Shown here: piece after piece, positions 25,271 to 33,848 of the stretch | Layout of the letters: the number at the start of each line of letters is the position of its first letter | Numbering within the stretch: position 1 is the stretch's first letter | Origin: Phytoactinopolyspora limicola | GTDB taxonomy: Bacteria > Actinomycetota > Actinomycetes > Jiangellales > Jiangellaceae | Direction of reading: 5' to 3' | Assembly (NCBI RefSeq): GCF_011320225.1 | Contig: NZ_JAAOEN010000001.1 | Coordinates: 415,652-479,651 of the forward strand | Length of the DNA: 64,000 bases | Program-made: the position numbers and the translations under genes | The notes under the pieces: generated by a model | What the model was told of the DNA's origin: nothing | Database searches by the model: none | The model's input: only the letters and a program-made list of their open reading frames with translations

Positions 25271-25885
25271 ATGCCTAAAGGACAACCCACGGCGGTCCCC
25301 TCCGACGGTATGACCACTCGGCAGCGACGCAACCGGCCGCTGGTCGTTGTCCACACCGGCGAGATGAAAGGGAAGTCGACGGCGGCGTTCGGGATGGCCC
25401 TGCGGGGGTGGAATCAGGGTTGGGACATCGGCGTGTTCCAGTTCGTGAAGTCGGCGAAGTGGCGGGTCGGCGAAGAGGAAGCGTTCCGGGCGCTCGGCCG
25501 GCTGCACGAGCAGACCGGTGACGGTGGACCGGTGGAGTGGCACAAGATGGGTGAAGGGTGGTCGTGGTCGCGGAAGAAGGGGTCCGAGGAGGACCACGCG
25601 GCCGCGGCGGCCGATGGCTGGCGCGAGATCGCCAGCCGCATCGCCGCGGAGCGACACACACTCTACGTACTCGACGAGTTCACCTATCCGATCCACTGGG
25701 GATGGGTGGACGTCGACGAGGTGGTCGACGTCCTCACCCAGCGACCCGGCCACCAGCATGTGATCATCACCGGCCGCAACGCCCATCCCCGACTGATCGA
25801 GGCCGCTGACCTGGTCATGGAGACAACTAAGATCAAACATCCGATGGATGCGGGCCAGAAAGGCCAACGTGGCATCGAATGGTGA
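25271..25885 (+). CDS. cobO: cob(I)yrinic acid a,c-diamide adenosyltransferase
   Basis: This 204-residue CobA/CobO-type enzyme transfers the 5'-deoxyadenosyl group of ATP to reduced corrinoid. Features are the P-loop VHTGEMKGKSTAAFGMALRG, GVFQFVKSAKWRVGEE, the Walker B-like TLYVLDEFTYPIHWGW and ITGRNAHPRLIEAADLV. I start it at ATG 25271, one base after the ChlID stop, with AAGGGCGG upstream. Its end overlaps the likely start of cobC by 17 bases. The product is cytosolic. Confidence 0.94.
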   Translation: MPKGQPTAVPSDGMTTRQRRNRPLVVVHTGEMKGKSTAAFGMALRGWNQGWDIGVFQFVKSAKWRVGEEEAFRALGRLHEQTGDGGPVEWHKMGEGWSWSRKKGSEEDHAAAAADGWREIASRIAAERHTLYVLDEFTYPIHWGWVDVDEVVDVLTQRPGHQHVIITGRNAHPRLIEAADLVMETTKIKHPMDAGQKGQRGIEW

Positions 25886-27023
25886 TCGGCGTGGTGGCTC
25901 GGGCCGGCGCCCTGCCCCGGTGACACCGGCGCACGAAGTCGATCTGCACCATCACGGCGACGCAGAGCTCCGCTCACCCGACGGCGACCAGCAGCCCTGG
26001 CTCGTCGACCTCGCTGTCAACGTCCGAGCTGGTATGCCGCCGGCGTGGCTGCGTGAACGTTTGGTCGACGCCATCGACGACGTCGCCACCTACCCCGACC
26101 CGCAGCCGGCCGCCGCGGCGATCGCCACCCGGCACGACCGTCCCGTGGCCGAGGTGCTCCCGACCGCGGGCGGTGCCGAGGCGTTCACGCTGGTGGCCCG
26201 CGCGTTCCGGCCGGGGCTCGAGGTTCGCCACGCGGTTGTCGTCCACCCCCAGTTCACCGAACCGGAGGTGGCCCTGACGGCCGCCGGACACTCGGTTCAC
26301 CGGGTGCTGCTCTCCGCCGACGACGGGTTCCGGTTGGAGCCGTCCGCCGTCCCCGCCGCCGCCGATCTCGTCGTCGTCGGGAATCCCACGAACCCGACGT
26401 CGGTCCTCCACCCGGCCGCGGTCCTCGAGCAGCTAGCCCGCCCAGGCCGGCTGCTCGTCGTCGACGAGGCGTTCATGGACGCCATCCCCGGTGAGCCGGA
26501 ATCCCTCGCGGCCCGCCGGGACTTCCCCGGTCTGCTCGTCCTGCGCAGTTTGACGAAGACGTGGGGCCTGGCCGGGGTCCGGGCGGGTTATGCCGTCGGA
26601 GCCGCGGAGGTGATCGCCCGGCTACGGGCGGTACAACCTCCCTGGTCGGTGTCCAGCCTCGCCATCGCCGCCACCGAAGCCTGCCTCCGACCAGCCGCTC
26701 AGCAGGAGTCCGACCGGCTGGCCCGGGCCGACGAGCCCGTGCGTCAACTGGTGGCGACCGAGTTGCAGGGTATGGGCGCCCACGTCGTGACTCCACCGCG
26801 TGCTCCGTTCGTGCTACTGAGGTTGGCCGGGGCCGACAAGATCCGGATCCGCCTGCGGGAACTCGGCTGGGCCGTCCGGCGGGGAGACACCTTTCCTGGC
26901 CTCGGCCCGGATTGGCTGCGGATCGCGATCCGGGACGAGGCCACCATGCGCCGGTTCCTCGACACAACCGCCGGGATCGTGTCTCAAGGTGTTCTTGGTC
27001 ACGGCAGGAACGTCGTCCACTAG
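25869..27023 (+). CDS. cobC: CobC-type PLP aminotransferase-like enzyme (threonine-phosphate decarboxylase family)
   Basis: This roughly 384-residue fold-type-I PLP enzyme matches the actinobacterial CobC group related to threonine-phosphate decarboxylase and histidinol-phosphate aminotransferase. It has TAGGAEAFTLVARAF, VVVGNPTNPTSVLHP, LLVVDEAFMD and the PLP lysine motif SLTKTWGLAGVRAGYAVG. It should supply aminopropanol phosphate for the nucleotide loop. The start is taken as GTG 25869 after AGAAAGG; GTG 25920 is possible. It ends the riboswitch operon, and the 74-bp palindrome lies 37 bases beyond its stop. Confidence 0.85.
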   Translation: MASNGDRRGGSGRRPAPVTPAHEVDLHHHGDAELRSPDGDQQPWLVDLAVNVRAGMPPAWLRERLVDAIDDVATYPDPQPAAAAIATRHDRPVAEVLPTAGGAEAFTLVARAFRPGLEVRHAVVVHPQFTEPEVALTAAGHSVHRVLLSADDGFRLEPSAVPAAADLVVVGNPTNPTSVLHPAAVLEQLARPGRLLVVDEAFMDAIPGEPESLAARRDFPGLLVLRSLTKTWGLAGVRAGYAVGAAEVIARLRAVQPPWSVSSLAIAATEACLRPAAQQESDRLARADEPVRQLVATELQGMGAHVVTPPRAPFVLLRLAGADKIRIRLRELGWAVRRGDTFPGLGPDWLRIAIRDEATMRRFLDTTAGIVSQGVLGHGRNVVH

Positions 27024-27060
27024 TGTCTGGCCGACTCGGCGAGCCGGTCGTGCGAGAACC

Positions 27061-27134
27061 GCCCCCATCCCATGATCATGAACACTTTGCCGTGCCATGG
27101 CACGGCAAAGTGTTCATGATCATGGGATGGGGGC
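27061..27134. repeat. 74-bp perfect palindrome (family A, copy 2)
   Basis: Positions 27061-27134 equal their own reverse complement throughout, with centre CCATGG. The inner part is the family A word CATGATCATGAACACTTTGC seen at 16494-16551; the outer GCCCCCATCC arms are specific to this copy. It follows cobC and could act as a bidirectional terminator. It also abuts the 3' end of a frameshifted ATPase remnant on the other strand. Confidence 0.9.
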
Positions 27135-27490
27135 TGCCATACCTGATGCGCTCAAGGTCTACCAGCTCGACGTCATGTCGCTGGCGGACACCGACCGCAG
27201 AGCGGAGTCGAACCCCGACCGGCCGAACAACAAGAGCTTCATGGAACCGTCGACGCCGCGGCCGGTCAGCAAGCTTCGAACGCGGTCAAGCCGAACCAGG
27301 TCCGCAATACCTCGAACCCGGTCGGAGTCTTTGGCCTCACCGATTGCCCGGACGACCGGCCCGCGGTCCTGCCGTCGCCGACCCGCAGCCAGTGCAACGA
27401 CGTCGACTTCGTACTGCGTCTTCCCTGAGCTGTCATTGACCACCGTGACCCCAACCTCTCCTACCGGGCCACCCAGGGTCGACTCGCTCG
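27135..27490 (-). pseudogene. remnant of an AAA+ ATPase with DUF234-like C-terminal nuclease domain
   Basis: On the minus strand the sequence reads TLGGPVGEVGVTVVND, then YEVDVVALAAG, AIGEAKDSDRVRGIADLVRL and KLLLFGRSGFDSALRS. This is the C-terminal region of ATPases whose tail is a DUF234-type nuclease-like fold (EVDVVAL, GEAK). Near 27165 the frame breaks: the continuation HDVELVDLERIRYG lies in another frame. No N-terminal ATPase part is present, because the sequence joins a sigma-factor fragment near 27500. It is a decayed gene fragment without start. Confidence 0.7.
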
Positions 27491-27531
27491 CGCCAGGCGT
27501 CGTAACAGGAAAGAAACCCTCCTGACCGAAG

Positions 27532-28185
27532 GTGTTCGTCCTGCGGGAGGCGTTCGGCTACCGCTACGGCGAGATCGCTGCCGTGCTCGACCGGACACCA
27601 GAGGCCGTACGTCAGCTCGCCCACCGGGCACGTGAACACGTGCAGGCGCGCCGGCCACGGGTCGACGTGGACCAGAAAGACCGTCAAGCCGTCACCGAGC
27701 GATTCATGGCGGCCGCGGTTGGTGGAAACATCAGTGCACTGATGGAGGTCCTCGCGCCTGACGTCACGTTCTGTACCGACGGCGGCGGGCAGGCGAAGGC
27801 GGCGCTGCGGGTCATCGTCGGCCGGGAGAAGATCGCCCGGCTATTCACGGCGAAGCCCTTCATCGACGACCTATCCACGGTCACCGTGCGTTACGTCACC
27901 ATCAACGGCGACGCCGCCGCCATCCTCTGTGCAGGGGATCAGCTGCGCGCGGTGGGACTACTCGACCTCGACGAGAACGGCGAGCGGGTACGCGCCATCT
28001 ACGGCATCGTGAACCCCGACAAGCTGCGCCGCGTCGCCGCCGTGTTCGATCTGACCGTCGAAACTCGTCCCTCCCGGCCGCGCAACGCCCGGCCCGGCCA
28101 CCGCCGGAACCATGATCTGCAGGATGCCTCGGCGCGCGAACCCGACCAGACACCGGTTCCAGACCCGGCCCTACGAGACGAGTGA
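27532..28185 (+). pseudogene. N-terminally truncated SigJ/ECF41-type sigma factor
   Basis: The 217 codons begin inside sigma region 4 (FVLREAFGYRYGEIAAVLDRTPEAVRQLAHRAR). They continue into the SnoaL-like C-terminal domain that marks ECF41 factors (FMAAAVGGNISALMEVLAPDV; VYGIVNP-like IYGIVNPDK). Region 2, needed for core polymerase and -10 binding, is absent: a stop lies three codons upstream and the DNA before it is the antisense ATPase remnant. Without region 2 it should not work as a sigma factor, though expression of the SnoaL part from GTG 27532 is not excluded. Its end overlaps the arginase-like gene by 15 bases. Confidence 0.75.
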
Positions 28186-28941
28186 TTCCAGATGTGGTCG
28201 TATCTGGTCGGCAGCGCCGTGACCGGCTTGCCAGGTACAGCCGACGCTGACCGCCACCACCCGTCCGGTCGCCATCACCCGGCCGGCCGCACGGGCGACC
28301 GCATCCACCGACGGGCCGCCCGGCACGGGGAACAGCAGGCCCCGGAGGTGGTCCGGGCTGATGACGTCGACGTCGATGTGCATGACCAACGGGCCTGATG
28401 GCACCGTTGCGTCCCCGACCTCGTCGACGAGGCAGTGGCGGACCTCTGATCGGGACAGATACTCAGCTTCCGCGGGGTCGAGGTCGCGGGCGTCCACCAG
28501 CGTCACGTGATCCTCCCGCACCGGGCGCAGACCGAGCGGCTCAGCGAGGAGTTCGGGACGGTAGCCAGTGAGGATGCTGAGCGGCATACCACCGAGGTAA
28601 CCCGAGGTGGTGGTCTCGAGAGTCTGCACATCACCGTGCGCGTCGAACCACACGACACCTATCGTCGGACCCGACGAACCCCCGGCCTTGGCGTCGACGG
28701 CTCGTTGCGCACCTGCCACGACCCCGATGGCCACCATGCAGTCCCCGGACTGGACAACCGGTAGACCGCCGCTGCCGATGTCCTCAGCCACCGCCGCCGC
28801 CACCTCGCGGTGCAGGTGGGCCATCCGTTGCCATGGGCCGGCCTGGGAAAGGTCCGCGCTGATGGTCAGGTCTGGCGCCAACGGTACCTCGATGTCAGGC
28901 AGGTGCTCGTCGAGGTGGTAGGGAACGACATATCGGGTCAT
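28171..28941 (-). CDS. arginase/agmatinase-family (ureohydrolase fold) protein
   Basis: This 256-residue protein has the ureohydrolase order of motifs. The first metal motif, normally GGDHS, reads SGDCMVAIGVV, so a cysteine replaces the histidine ligand. The second is intact, VVWFDAHGDVQT, and the third is MHIDVDVISPDHLRG, where the DxD is kept but the final Asp-Pro is Ser-Pro. It may hydrolyse a guanidino compound or be a diverged relative with another role; arginase activity should not be assumed. Two possible starts exist near 28941. It is monocistronic, convergent with the sigma remnant. Confidence 0.82.
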   Translation of the reverse strand: MTRYVVPYHLDEHLPDIEVPLAPDLTISADLSQAGPWQRMAHLHREVAAAVAEDIGSGGLPVVQSGDCMVAIGVVAGAQRAVDAKAGGSSGPTIGVVWFDAHGDVQTLETTTSGYLGGMPLSILTGYRPELLAEPLGLRPVREDHVTLVDARDLDPAEAEYLSRSEVRHCLVDEVGDATVPSGPLVMHIDVDVISPDHLRGLLFPVPGGPSVDAVARAAGRVMATGRVVAVSVGCTWQAGHGAADQIRPHLESLVS

Positions 28942-28997
28942 CAGCTCAGGCTACTGCGCACACCGTTGGCCGACTGTCCGGGCCGCGCTGGGGGGGG

Positions 28998-29375
28998 TCA
29001 GGCGAGGTGACTGGCCAGCACCTGGCGATGGGTGGCGCTCGCCTCGGCGTGCAGTTCCCGCCCCGTCGGGGTGGGTTTGACGAAGACACCGCGGCGATCT
29101 TCCGGGCACATAACCCGCTGAACCAGCCCGGCCCGTTCGAGCCGGTCGACCGTTCGCGACAGTGCGCTCTGGCTCAGGTACATGTCAGCGGCGAGGTCGA
29201 GCATGCGGGATTTCTCGGCGCCGGAGTCGACCAGCCGGTCGAGGGTCTCGAACTCGCTGCGGCCGATGCCGTGCCGCTCTTGGAGGTGGCGGTCGAGAGC
29301 ACTTGCGATCTCGTTGTACGACGAGAGCAGGTCACGCCACTGGGCAACCAGCTGGCGTTCCTTCGTCGGCACCAC
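28998..29375 (-). CDS. MarR-family transcriptional regulator
   Basis: The 125-residue protein has the MarR winged helix: ALDRHLQERHGIGRSEFETLDRL, the recognition helix YLSQSALSRTVDRLERAGLV, and the wing CPEDRRGVFVKPTPTG. Such dimers repress neighbouring transporters and are released by small aromatic ligands. It diverges from the MFS gene, with palindromic TGCAT repeats in the 88-base spacer. That arrangement strongly suggests that it controls itself and the exporter. Confidence 0.92.
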   Translation of the reverse strand: MVPTKERQLVAQWRDLLSSYNEIASALDRHLQERHGIGRSEFETLDRLVDSGAEKSRMLDLAADMYLSQSALSRTVDRLERAGLVQRVMCPEDRRGVFVKPTPTGRELHAEASATHRQVLASHLA

Positions 29376-29428
29376 GCTGCGAATTCTAACATCACATGAA
29401 CGATAGATGCACTCGCATTATGTGCTTG

Positions 29429-29448
29429 TGCATTGAATGCATGTGCAT
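29429..29448. promoter_or_regulatory. candidate MarR operator (overlapping TGCAT palindromes)
   Basis: TGCATTGAATGCA (29429-29441) and ATGCATGTGCAT (29437-29448) are overlapping perfect inverted repeats in an unusually AT-rich spacer between marR and the MFS gene. A further TGTGC lies just upstream. Position and symmetry fit a MarR-type operator. Confidence 0.6.
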
Positions 29449-29463
29449 GTACCGTCGTTCCTC

Positions 29464-30981
29464 GTGACTTCTACAGCAACATCCCCTTCTCCCGTCTCCG
29501 CCCCGGAGCAGCAGCGGTGGACCCCGCGGCTGTGGGGCATCCTCGCCGTGGTGTGCCTCGCCTTGTTCCTCGACGGACTCGACGTGTCGATGGTCGGGGT
29601 CGCCCTTCCGTCCATCGGCGCGGAACTCGGGCTGTCCACGACGTCCCTCCAGTGGATCGTCAGCGGATACGTCCTCGGTTTCGGCGGCCTGCTGCTCCTC
29701 GGCGGGCGCACGGCGGACCTGCTCGGCCGGCGGGTGGTCTTCCTCGTCGCCCTCGCCGTGTTCGCGGTTGCGTCCTTACTCGGCGGGATGGTCGACGACG
29801 GCGCGCTCCTCATCGCCACCCGCCTGATCAAAGGCGTCGCGGCGGCCTTCACCGCACCAACCGGGCTGTCCATCATCACCACCACGTTCGCCGAAGGCCG
29901 GGCCCGCAACCGCGCGCTGGCCATCTACACAGTCTTCGGCGCCAGCGGCTTCTCATCCGGCTTGATCTTCGGTGGACTGCTGACCGGCTTCGGATGGCGG
30001 TGGACCTTCCTCTTCCCCGTGCCGATCGCACTCGCCGCGCTCGTAGCCGGGATCCTCCTGATCCCCCGCGACCGGCCGGCGAGCTCCGGCGGTTACGACA
30101 TCGGCGGCGCGGTCACCCTCACCGGCGGCATGGTCCTGCTCGTGTACACGGTGGTCTCCGCACCCGAAACCGGCTTCACCCACCCCACCACGATCGCCTC
30201 GCTCGTCCTCGCGCTGGTCCTGCTGGCCGTGTTCGTGGTCGTCGAGCAACGGGTGCGCCAACCGTTGGTACGGCTGAGCATCCTGCGCATCGGGCACATC
30301 GTCCGGGCCAGCCTCGCGATCGTCGCACTGTTCGGCTCCTACCTGAGCTTCCAGTTCATGATGACCATCTATCTGCAAGACGTCCTCGGCTGGAGCCCCC
30401 TGCGGATGGCATTGGCCTTGCTGCCCACCGGCATCCTGGTCGTCCTGACCGCACCGCACGCCGGCCGGATGATCGACCGGCTGGGTACCCCGCGGCTGAT
30501 CATCATCGCGCTGGGTGCACTCAGCGTCGGCTACGTGTGGTTCCTTCTCCGCGCCGAACCCGAGCTCGGATATGTCGGTGTGATCCTCCCGACTGTGCTG
30601 CTCCTCGGTGCGGGCTTCGCCCTGGGATTTCCCGCCATCAACGTCCAAGCCACGTCCGGGGTGTCCGACGACGAGCAGGGTCTGGCCGCCGGTCTGGTAC
30701 AGACGTCCATGCAGGTCGGAGCCGCGCTGGTGCTGGCGGTCACCACGGCCCTGGTCACGGCGGGCAGCCACCACGCCGGTGCTCACGCCGACGCATCCGC
30801 TGCGGAGGTACTCGACCAGTTCCGTCCCGGACTGGTGCTCGTCACCGTCGTGGCCCTCGCCGGCCTCGCGGTGATGGTGATCCCGCTGGTTCGCGGCGGC
30901 TCCGGAAAGATCTCCGCCACCGAGGACGACGACGTCCGAGCGGAGCCTCGAATGGCTCGCACCGGACGTCCGCACGGCTGA
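29464..30981 (+). CDS. MFS drug exporter, DHA2 (14-TMS) family
   Basis: This 505-residue membrane protein has the 14-helix drug:proton antiporter pattern. It has LFLDGLDVSMVGVALPSIGAEL in the first helix, motif A GGRTADLLGRRVVF, LIKGVAAAFTAPTGLSII in motif C position, and a second half starting near residue 255. It should export lipophilic compounds. I take GTG 29464 as start since the ATG at 29437 lies inside the operator palindrome; no clear ribosome site is visible, so leaderless translation is possible. Divergence from marR indicates local repression. A strong hairpin (30991-31038) follows the stop. Confidence 0.9.
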   Translation: MTSTATSPSPVSAPEQQRWTPRLWGILAVVCLALFLDGLDVSMVGVALPSIGAELGLSTTSLQWIVSGYVLGFGGLLLLGGRTADLLGRRVVFLVALAVFAVASLLGGMVDDGALLIATRLIKGVAAAFTAPTGLSIITTTFAEGRARNRALAIYTVFGASGFSSGLIFGGLLTGFGWRWTFLFPVPIALAALVAGILLIPRDRPASSGGYDIGGAVTLTGGMVLLVYTVVSAPETGFTHPTTIASLVLALVLLAVFVVVEQRVRQPLVRLSILRIGHIVRASLAIVALFGSYLSFQFMMTIYLQDVLGWSPLRMALALLPTGILVVLTAPHAGRMIDRLGTPRLIIIALGALSVGYVWFLLRAEPELGYVGVILPTVLLLGAGFALGFPAINVQATSGVSDDEQGLAAGLVQTSMQVGAALVLAVTTALVTAGSHHAGAHADASAAEVLDQFRPGLVLVTVVALAGLAVMVIPLVRGGSGKISATEDDDVRAEPRMARTGRPHG

Positions 30982-30990
30982 CTGCGGCGA

Positions 30991-31038
30991 CCACATGTTT
31001 CCTTACTGTCGGCCCGGCGACAGTAAGGAAACATGTGG
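30991..31038. terminator. perfect 21-bp hairpin after the MFS gene
   Basis: CCACATGTTTCCTTACTGTCG and its exact reverse complement flank a six-base loop (31012-31017). It lies nine bases after the MFS stop and 65 bases before the DUF1990 gene. It lacks a T-run; in this GC-rich genome it may still terminate, or it may be another intergenic palindrome. Confidence 0.6.
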
Positions 31039-31102
31039 CTGCGCGGGCCGGCCCCGACGCAGGCATCGTCGGTGATCACCAGCCGGCCCGCCCGCGAGTA
31101 CC

Positions 31103-31624
31103 GTGGAGAAGGTGACCCGCGATTTCACCTACGCCGAGGTCGGCGCAACCGGCGAGCTGCCGCTGCCGCCCGGCTACCACCACGTGCAGCTCAGGGAACA
31201 CGTCGGGCGGGGCGCCGCCACCTTCGCCGCCGTGGCCCGAAGTGTCATGTCGTGGGAGGTCCATCGAGGGTCCGGCCTGATCGTCCGGGCCTCCGCCGAA
31301 CGGGCCGCCCCCGGTGTCGAGGTCACCTGCGGGGCCGGGGCCGGACCGGTCCGACTGTGGTTTCCGTGCCGGGTGGTGTGGACGGTGGAGGAAGACCACC
31401 GGGCCGGCTTCGCCTATGGCACCCTGCCTGGGCATCCTGAAGCTGGCGAGGAAGCATTCGTCACCGAAATCGACGACGCCGGCGACGTCTGGTTCGCGGT
31501 CACCGCCTTCAGCCGGCCGGGCCGGTGGTACACCCGCCTGGCCGGTCCACTCAACCGGACCGTCCAGCACGGCGCTATTCGGCGATACGTCCGCTCAGCG
31601 CGTCGGCTCGGCGCTGCCCGCTGA
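31103..31624 (+). CDS. DUF1990 family protein
   Basis: This 173-residue protein matches DUF1990 (UPF0548): FTYAEVGATGELPLPPGYHH, SWEVHRGSGLIV, FPCRVVWTVEED, and the hallmark GFAYGTLPGHPEAGEEAF with a later AFSRPGRW. The fold resembles START/SRPBCC-like lipid-binding cups; the function is unknown. The start is GTG 31103 (an alternative GTG lies three codons later). It appears monocistronic. Confidence 0.88.
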   Translation: MEKVTRDFTYAEVGATGELPLPPGYHHVQLREHVGRGAATFAAVARSVMSWEVHRGSGLIVRASAERAAPGVEVTCGAGAGPVRLWFPCRVVWTVEEDHRAGFAYGTLPGHPEAGEEAFVTEIDDAGDVWFAVTAFSRPGRWYTRLAGPLNRTVQHGAIRRYVRSARRLGAAR

Positions 31625-31702
31625 GCCGCGCCCGATCGCATAGTCTCGGTTGTACCCGTCGGTACCACCCGTGCCGCGGGTACACGGGGAGGAGGACATC
31701 AC

Positions 31703-31819
31703 ATGCGCCGCGGACGCGCCACCACCGTCCGGCTCAGGTTGGCTGACCGGCTCGACCACGCCCATCTCCCTGACCCACAACGTCCCACCGCTCAGCACAT
31801 CAGTGCGCTAAGAAACTAA
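31703..31819 (+). CDS. possible 38-residue small protein
   Basis: An ATG at 31703 preceded by GGGGAGGAGG opens a 38-codon frame (MRRGRATTVRLRLADRLDHA and then HLPDPQRPTAQHISALRN) ending at TAA 31819. The product would be basic, without a signal or membrane segment. The strong ribosome site is the main evidence; no family was recognised and chance is possible. It lies 18 bases before the PAP2 gene, so it could be a short upstream ORF in that transcript. A GTACCCG/CGGGTAC stem lies just upstream. Confidence 0.3.
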   Translation: MRRGRATTVRLRLADRLDHAHLPDPQRPTAQHISALRN

Positions 31820-31837
31820 GGGCCGGGAGCACTGACC

Positions 31838-32764
31838 GTGCAAGAAATGTCCCCCCGCATCGGCACCGCCGTGCTCGGGTTGTTCATGTTCGCCGCCGGG
31901 GTGGTCGGCACCGCCCTGACCTGGCAGTACTTCGTCAAAACCACCACTGGTCAACGCATCGACGACGTCGCGTTCCGGGGCTCTGAGATTGGGCAGAGCG
32001 CCCTGTGGAACGCCGCCGAACCTGTGCTGGACATCGTGTCCATCCCCTTCATCGTTGTTGTCCTCGGCGCGGCCGCCCTCATCGCCATCATCCGGCGACG
32101 CCCGCTGCTGGCCCTGGAGGTGGCCGTACTCGTGGGTGGCGCCAACGTCACCACCCAATTGTTGAAGTACGTCGTCTTCGATCGGCCCGATCTGGCCGAG
32201 ACGTCGGGCGCAGCGGCCAACTCGCTGCCTAGCGGCCACACCACGGTCGCCGCCAGTGTCGCGGCCGCGCTGGTCCTCGTCGTCCCCCGTCACACTCGCC
32301 CAATGGTCGCCGTGCTGGCAGCCACGTATGCCGCGGCCACTGGCGTGGCGACCATGATCGGGGGATGGCACCGGCCTTCTGACGTGGTCGCCGCGATGAC
32401 CGTGGTGATGGCGTGGGCCGGACTGGCCATGATCGTGACCGCGATCGGTAGTTCGGAGCGGGTACGGCCGCCAGACTCCGCGATCGTCCCGACCGCCTTC
32501 GTGAGCGGACTGATGGCGGTCGTCGCGTTCATCACCGGCTTGCTGGCCTTCTCAGCCCTGTCCAGCACCGGCGACCTGCTGACCTCCGGCGGGAGCATCG
32601 ATCGGGGAGATCTCATCCGGGCCTACACCGGCGGTGCCTTCGGAGTCGTGGCCGTCACGGCTGCGCTGTTCGCCCTGATCCTCGTCATGCACCAGTTCGC
32701 CACTCGCCCTGGTCCGGACAAGTTGAGCGGCAAACGCACAGCTCAGCAAAGTTCTTACAACTGA
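31838..32764 (+). CDS. PAP2-superfamily membrane phosphatase
   Basis: The 308-residue protein has six to eight hydrophobic helices and the three acid-phosphatase motifs: KYVVFDRP, SLPSGHTTVAASVA and GGWHRPSDVVAAM. These form the active site on the outer face, where lipid pyrophosphates or phosphatidic acid are dephosphorylated. The C-terminal third adds two further helices beyond the core. GTG 31838 is the start. Substrate cannot be told; undecaprenyl pyrophosphate and diacylglycerol pyrophosphate are both possible. Confidence 0.87.
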   Translation: MQEMSPRIGTAVLGLFMFAAGVVGTALTWQYFVKTTTGQRIDDVAFRGSEIGQSALWNAAEPVLDIVSIPFIVVVLGAAALIAIIRRRPLLALEVAVLVGGANVTTQLLKYVVFDRPDLAETSGAAANSLPSGHTTVAASVAAALVLVVPRHTRPMVAVLAATYAAATGVATMIGGWHRPSDVVAAMTVVMAWAGLAMIVTAIGSSERVRPPDSAIVPTAFVSGLMAVVAFITGLLAFSALSSTGDLLTSGGSIDRGDLIRAYTGGAFGVVAVTAALFALILVMHQFATRPGPDKLSGKRTAQQSSYN

Positions 32765-32804
32765 GGACTACACATCGGGGTGTGTCGTAGCGCACACTGT
32801 GGGA

Positions 32805-33026
32805 ATGACCTCTAGCACGGCCAATCGACGAGTCTTGCCTTCGAGTCCCTTCCAACCCGTCGCTCCAGAACCGGTGGAGCAGTTCGCCGTCAACGACCTC
32901 CTGACCCATGACCGCCATGGTGTCGGGCGGGTGATCGGGCTCGGAACCGGCAACAAAGTTCATGTCGACTTCGGCGGGGGTGTGCAGACCATCACGCTGC
33001 CCAACGCCAAGGTCACTCGTCTCTGA
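32805..33026 (+). CDS. small CarD/Tudor-like SH3-barrel protein
   Basis: This 73-residue protein has a short unstructured head and a compact beta module, FAVNDLLTHDRHGVGRVIGL followed by NKVHVDFGGGVQTITLPNAKVTRL. The pattern resembles the N-terminal RNA-polymerase-interaction domain of CarD-type proteins and small actinobacterial proteins of unknown role. It starts at ATG 32805 (GTG 32799 is an alternative). It is preceded by a short spacer after the PAP2 gene. The fold match is visual and the function is unproven. Confidence 0.65.
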   Translation: MTSSTANRRVLPSSPFQPVAPEPVEQFAVNDLLTHDRHGVGRVIGLGTGNKVHVDFGGGVQTITLPNAKVTRL

Positions 33027-33212
33027 ACGTTCTCGTCACCGAGACACACAGAGCACATCCGTCGGCGCCACGTTTCCGACCGCACGTCAAATCCTCACAT
33101 ACTTCCCCAATGGTCCGGCCGGAATCTGGCGACAGGTGAGTGTGGCCCCATACCTTGGGTGCCGTACCCATGCGGATCAAGACCCGAGCCACCGATCAGG
33201 CATGCTCGTGGG

Positions 33213-33848
33213 ATGCCGACGAGACATATCGTGGTGTCGCCCGAGCGCATGGAGCGGTGGCTGGTGGGGTTCACCGAACGGCACGGCCCCGTCACCCATG
33301 GGGCCACACCGGACGCCGTCACCATTCACGCGGCCGACGGTGCCCAGGCACAGTGCCAGGTGCCATTCGGTCCGTTGGACATCGACGCCGACGCACCGTA
33401 CTCGGGCCTGCTTGCGCACGTCCGGCGGACCCGCCGCGTGGGTGTGTTGCTGGTCCGGCGCGGTGGGCACGCCGCCGGGATCTTCGACGGCTCGACACTC
33501 GTGGAGTCGAAGGTCGGGTCGCGGCATGTTCAGGGACGTACCGCCGCGGGCGGACAATCTCAGCAGCGTTTTGCCCGACGTCGGGAGAAGCAGGCCCGCG
33601 AAGCGTTCGCCGCCGCCGCCGACATCGCTGCCCGCATCATCCTGCCGCACGTGCGCGATCTGGACGCTATGGTCTGCGGCGGTGACCGCACCGCCACCCG
33701 TCAGGTTCTCTCCGACCCACGGCTGACACCTCTCAACGAGCTGGTGGTTTCACCACATATCGACGTACCTGACCCGAAGCTTGCCGTCCTCCGGCGCACC
33801 CCCGACATGTTCCGGGCGGTCCGGATCTCCCTCACCGAGCCGGACTGA
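33213..33848 (+). CDS. acVLRF1-type peptidyl-tRNA hydrolase (ribosome rescue)
   Basis: This 211-residue protein resembles the actinobacterial VLRF1 family, relatives of eukaryotic Vms1/ANKZF1 that release peptides from stalled large subunits. The key loop [18 protein letters not shown] contains the GxxQ-type catalytic Gln, and [20 protein letters not shown] precedes it. The N-terminus [17 protein letters not shown] is normal. ATG 33213 is chosen over an upstream ATG because the upstream part is poor in conserved residues. It acts in the cytosol on ribosome quality control. Gene neighbours give no further hint. Confidence 0.85.
   Translation: MPTRHIVVSPERMERWLVGFTERHGPVTHGATPDAVTIHAADGAQAQCQVPFGPLDIDADAPYSGLLAHVRRTRRVGVLLVRRGGHAAGIFDGSTLVESKVGSRHVQGRTAAGGQSQQRFARRREKQAREAFAAAADIAARIILPHVRDLDAMVCGGDRTATRQVLSDPRLTPLNELVVSPHIDVPDPKLAVLRRTPDMFRAVRISLTEPD

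Noticed and set aside
27532-28185. Functional ECF41 sigma factor gene
   Set aside because: Region 2 is missing and the preceding DNA is an antisense remnant of another gene, so it cannot encode a complete sigma factor.
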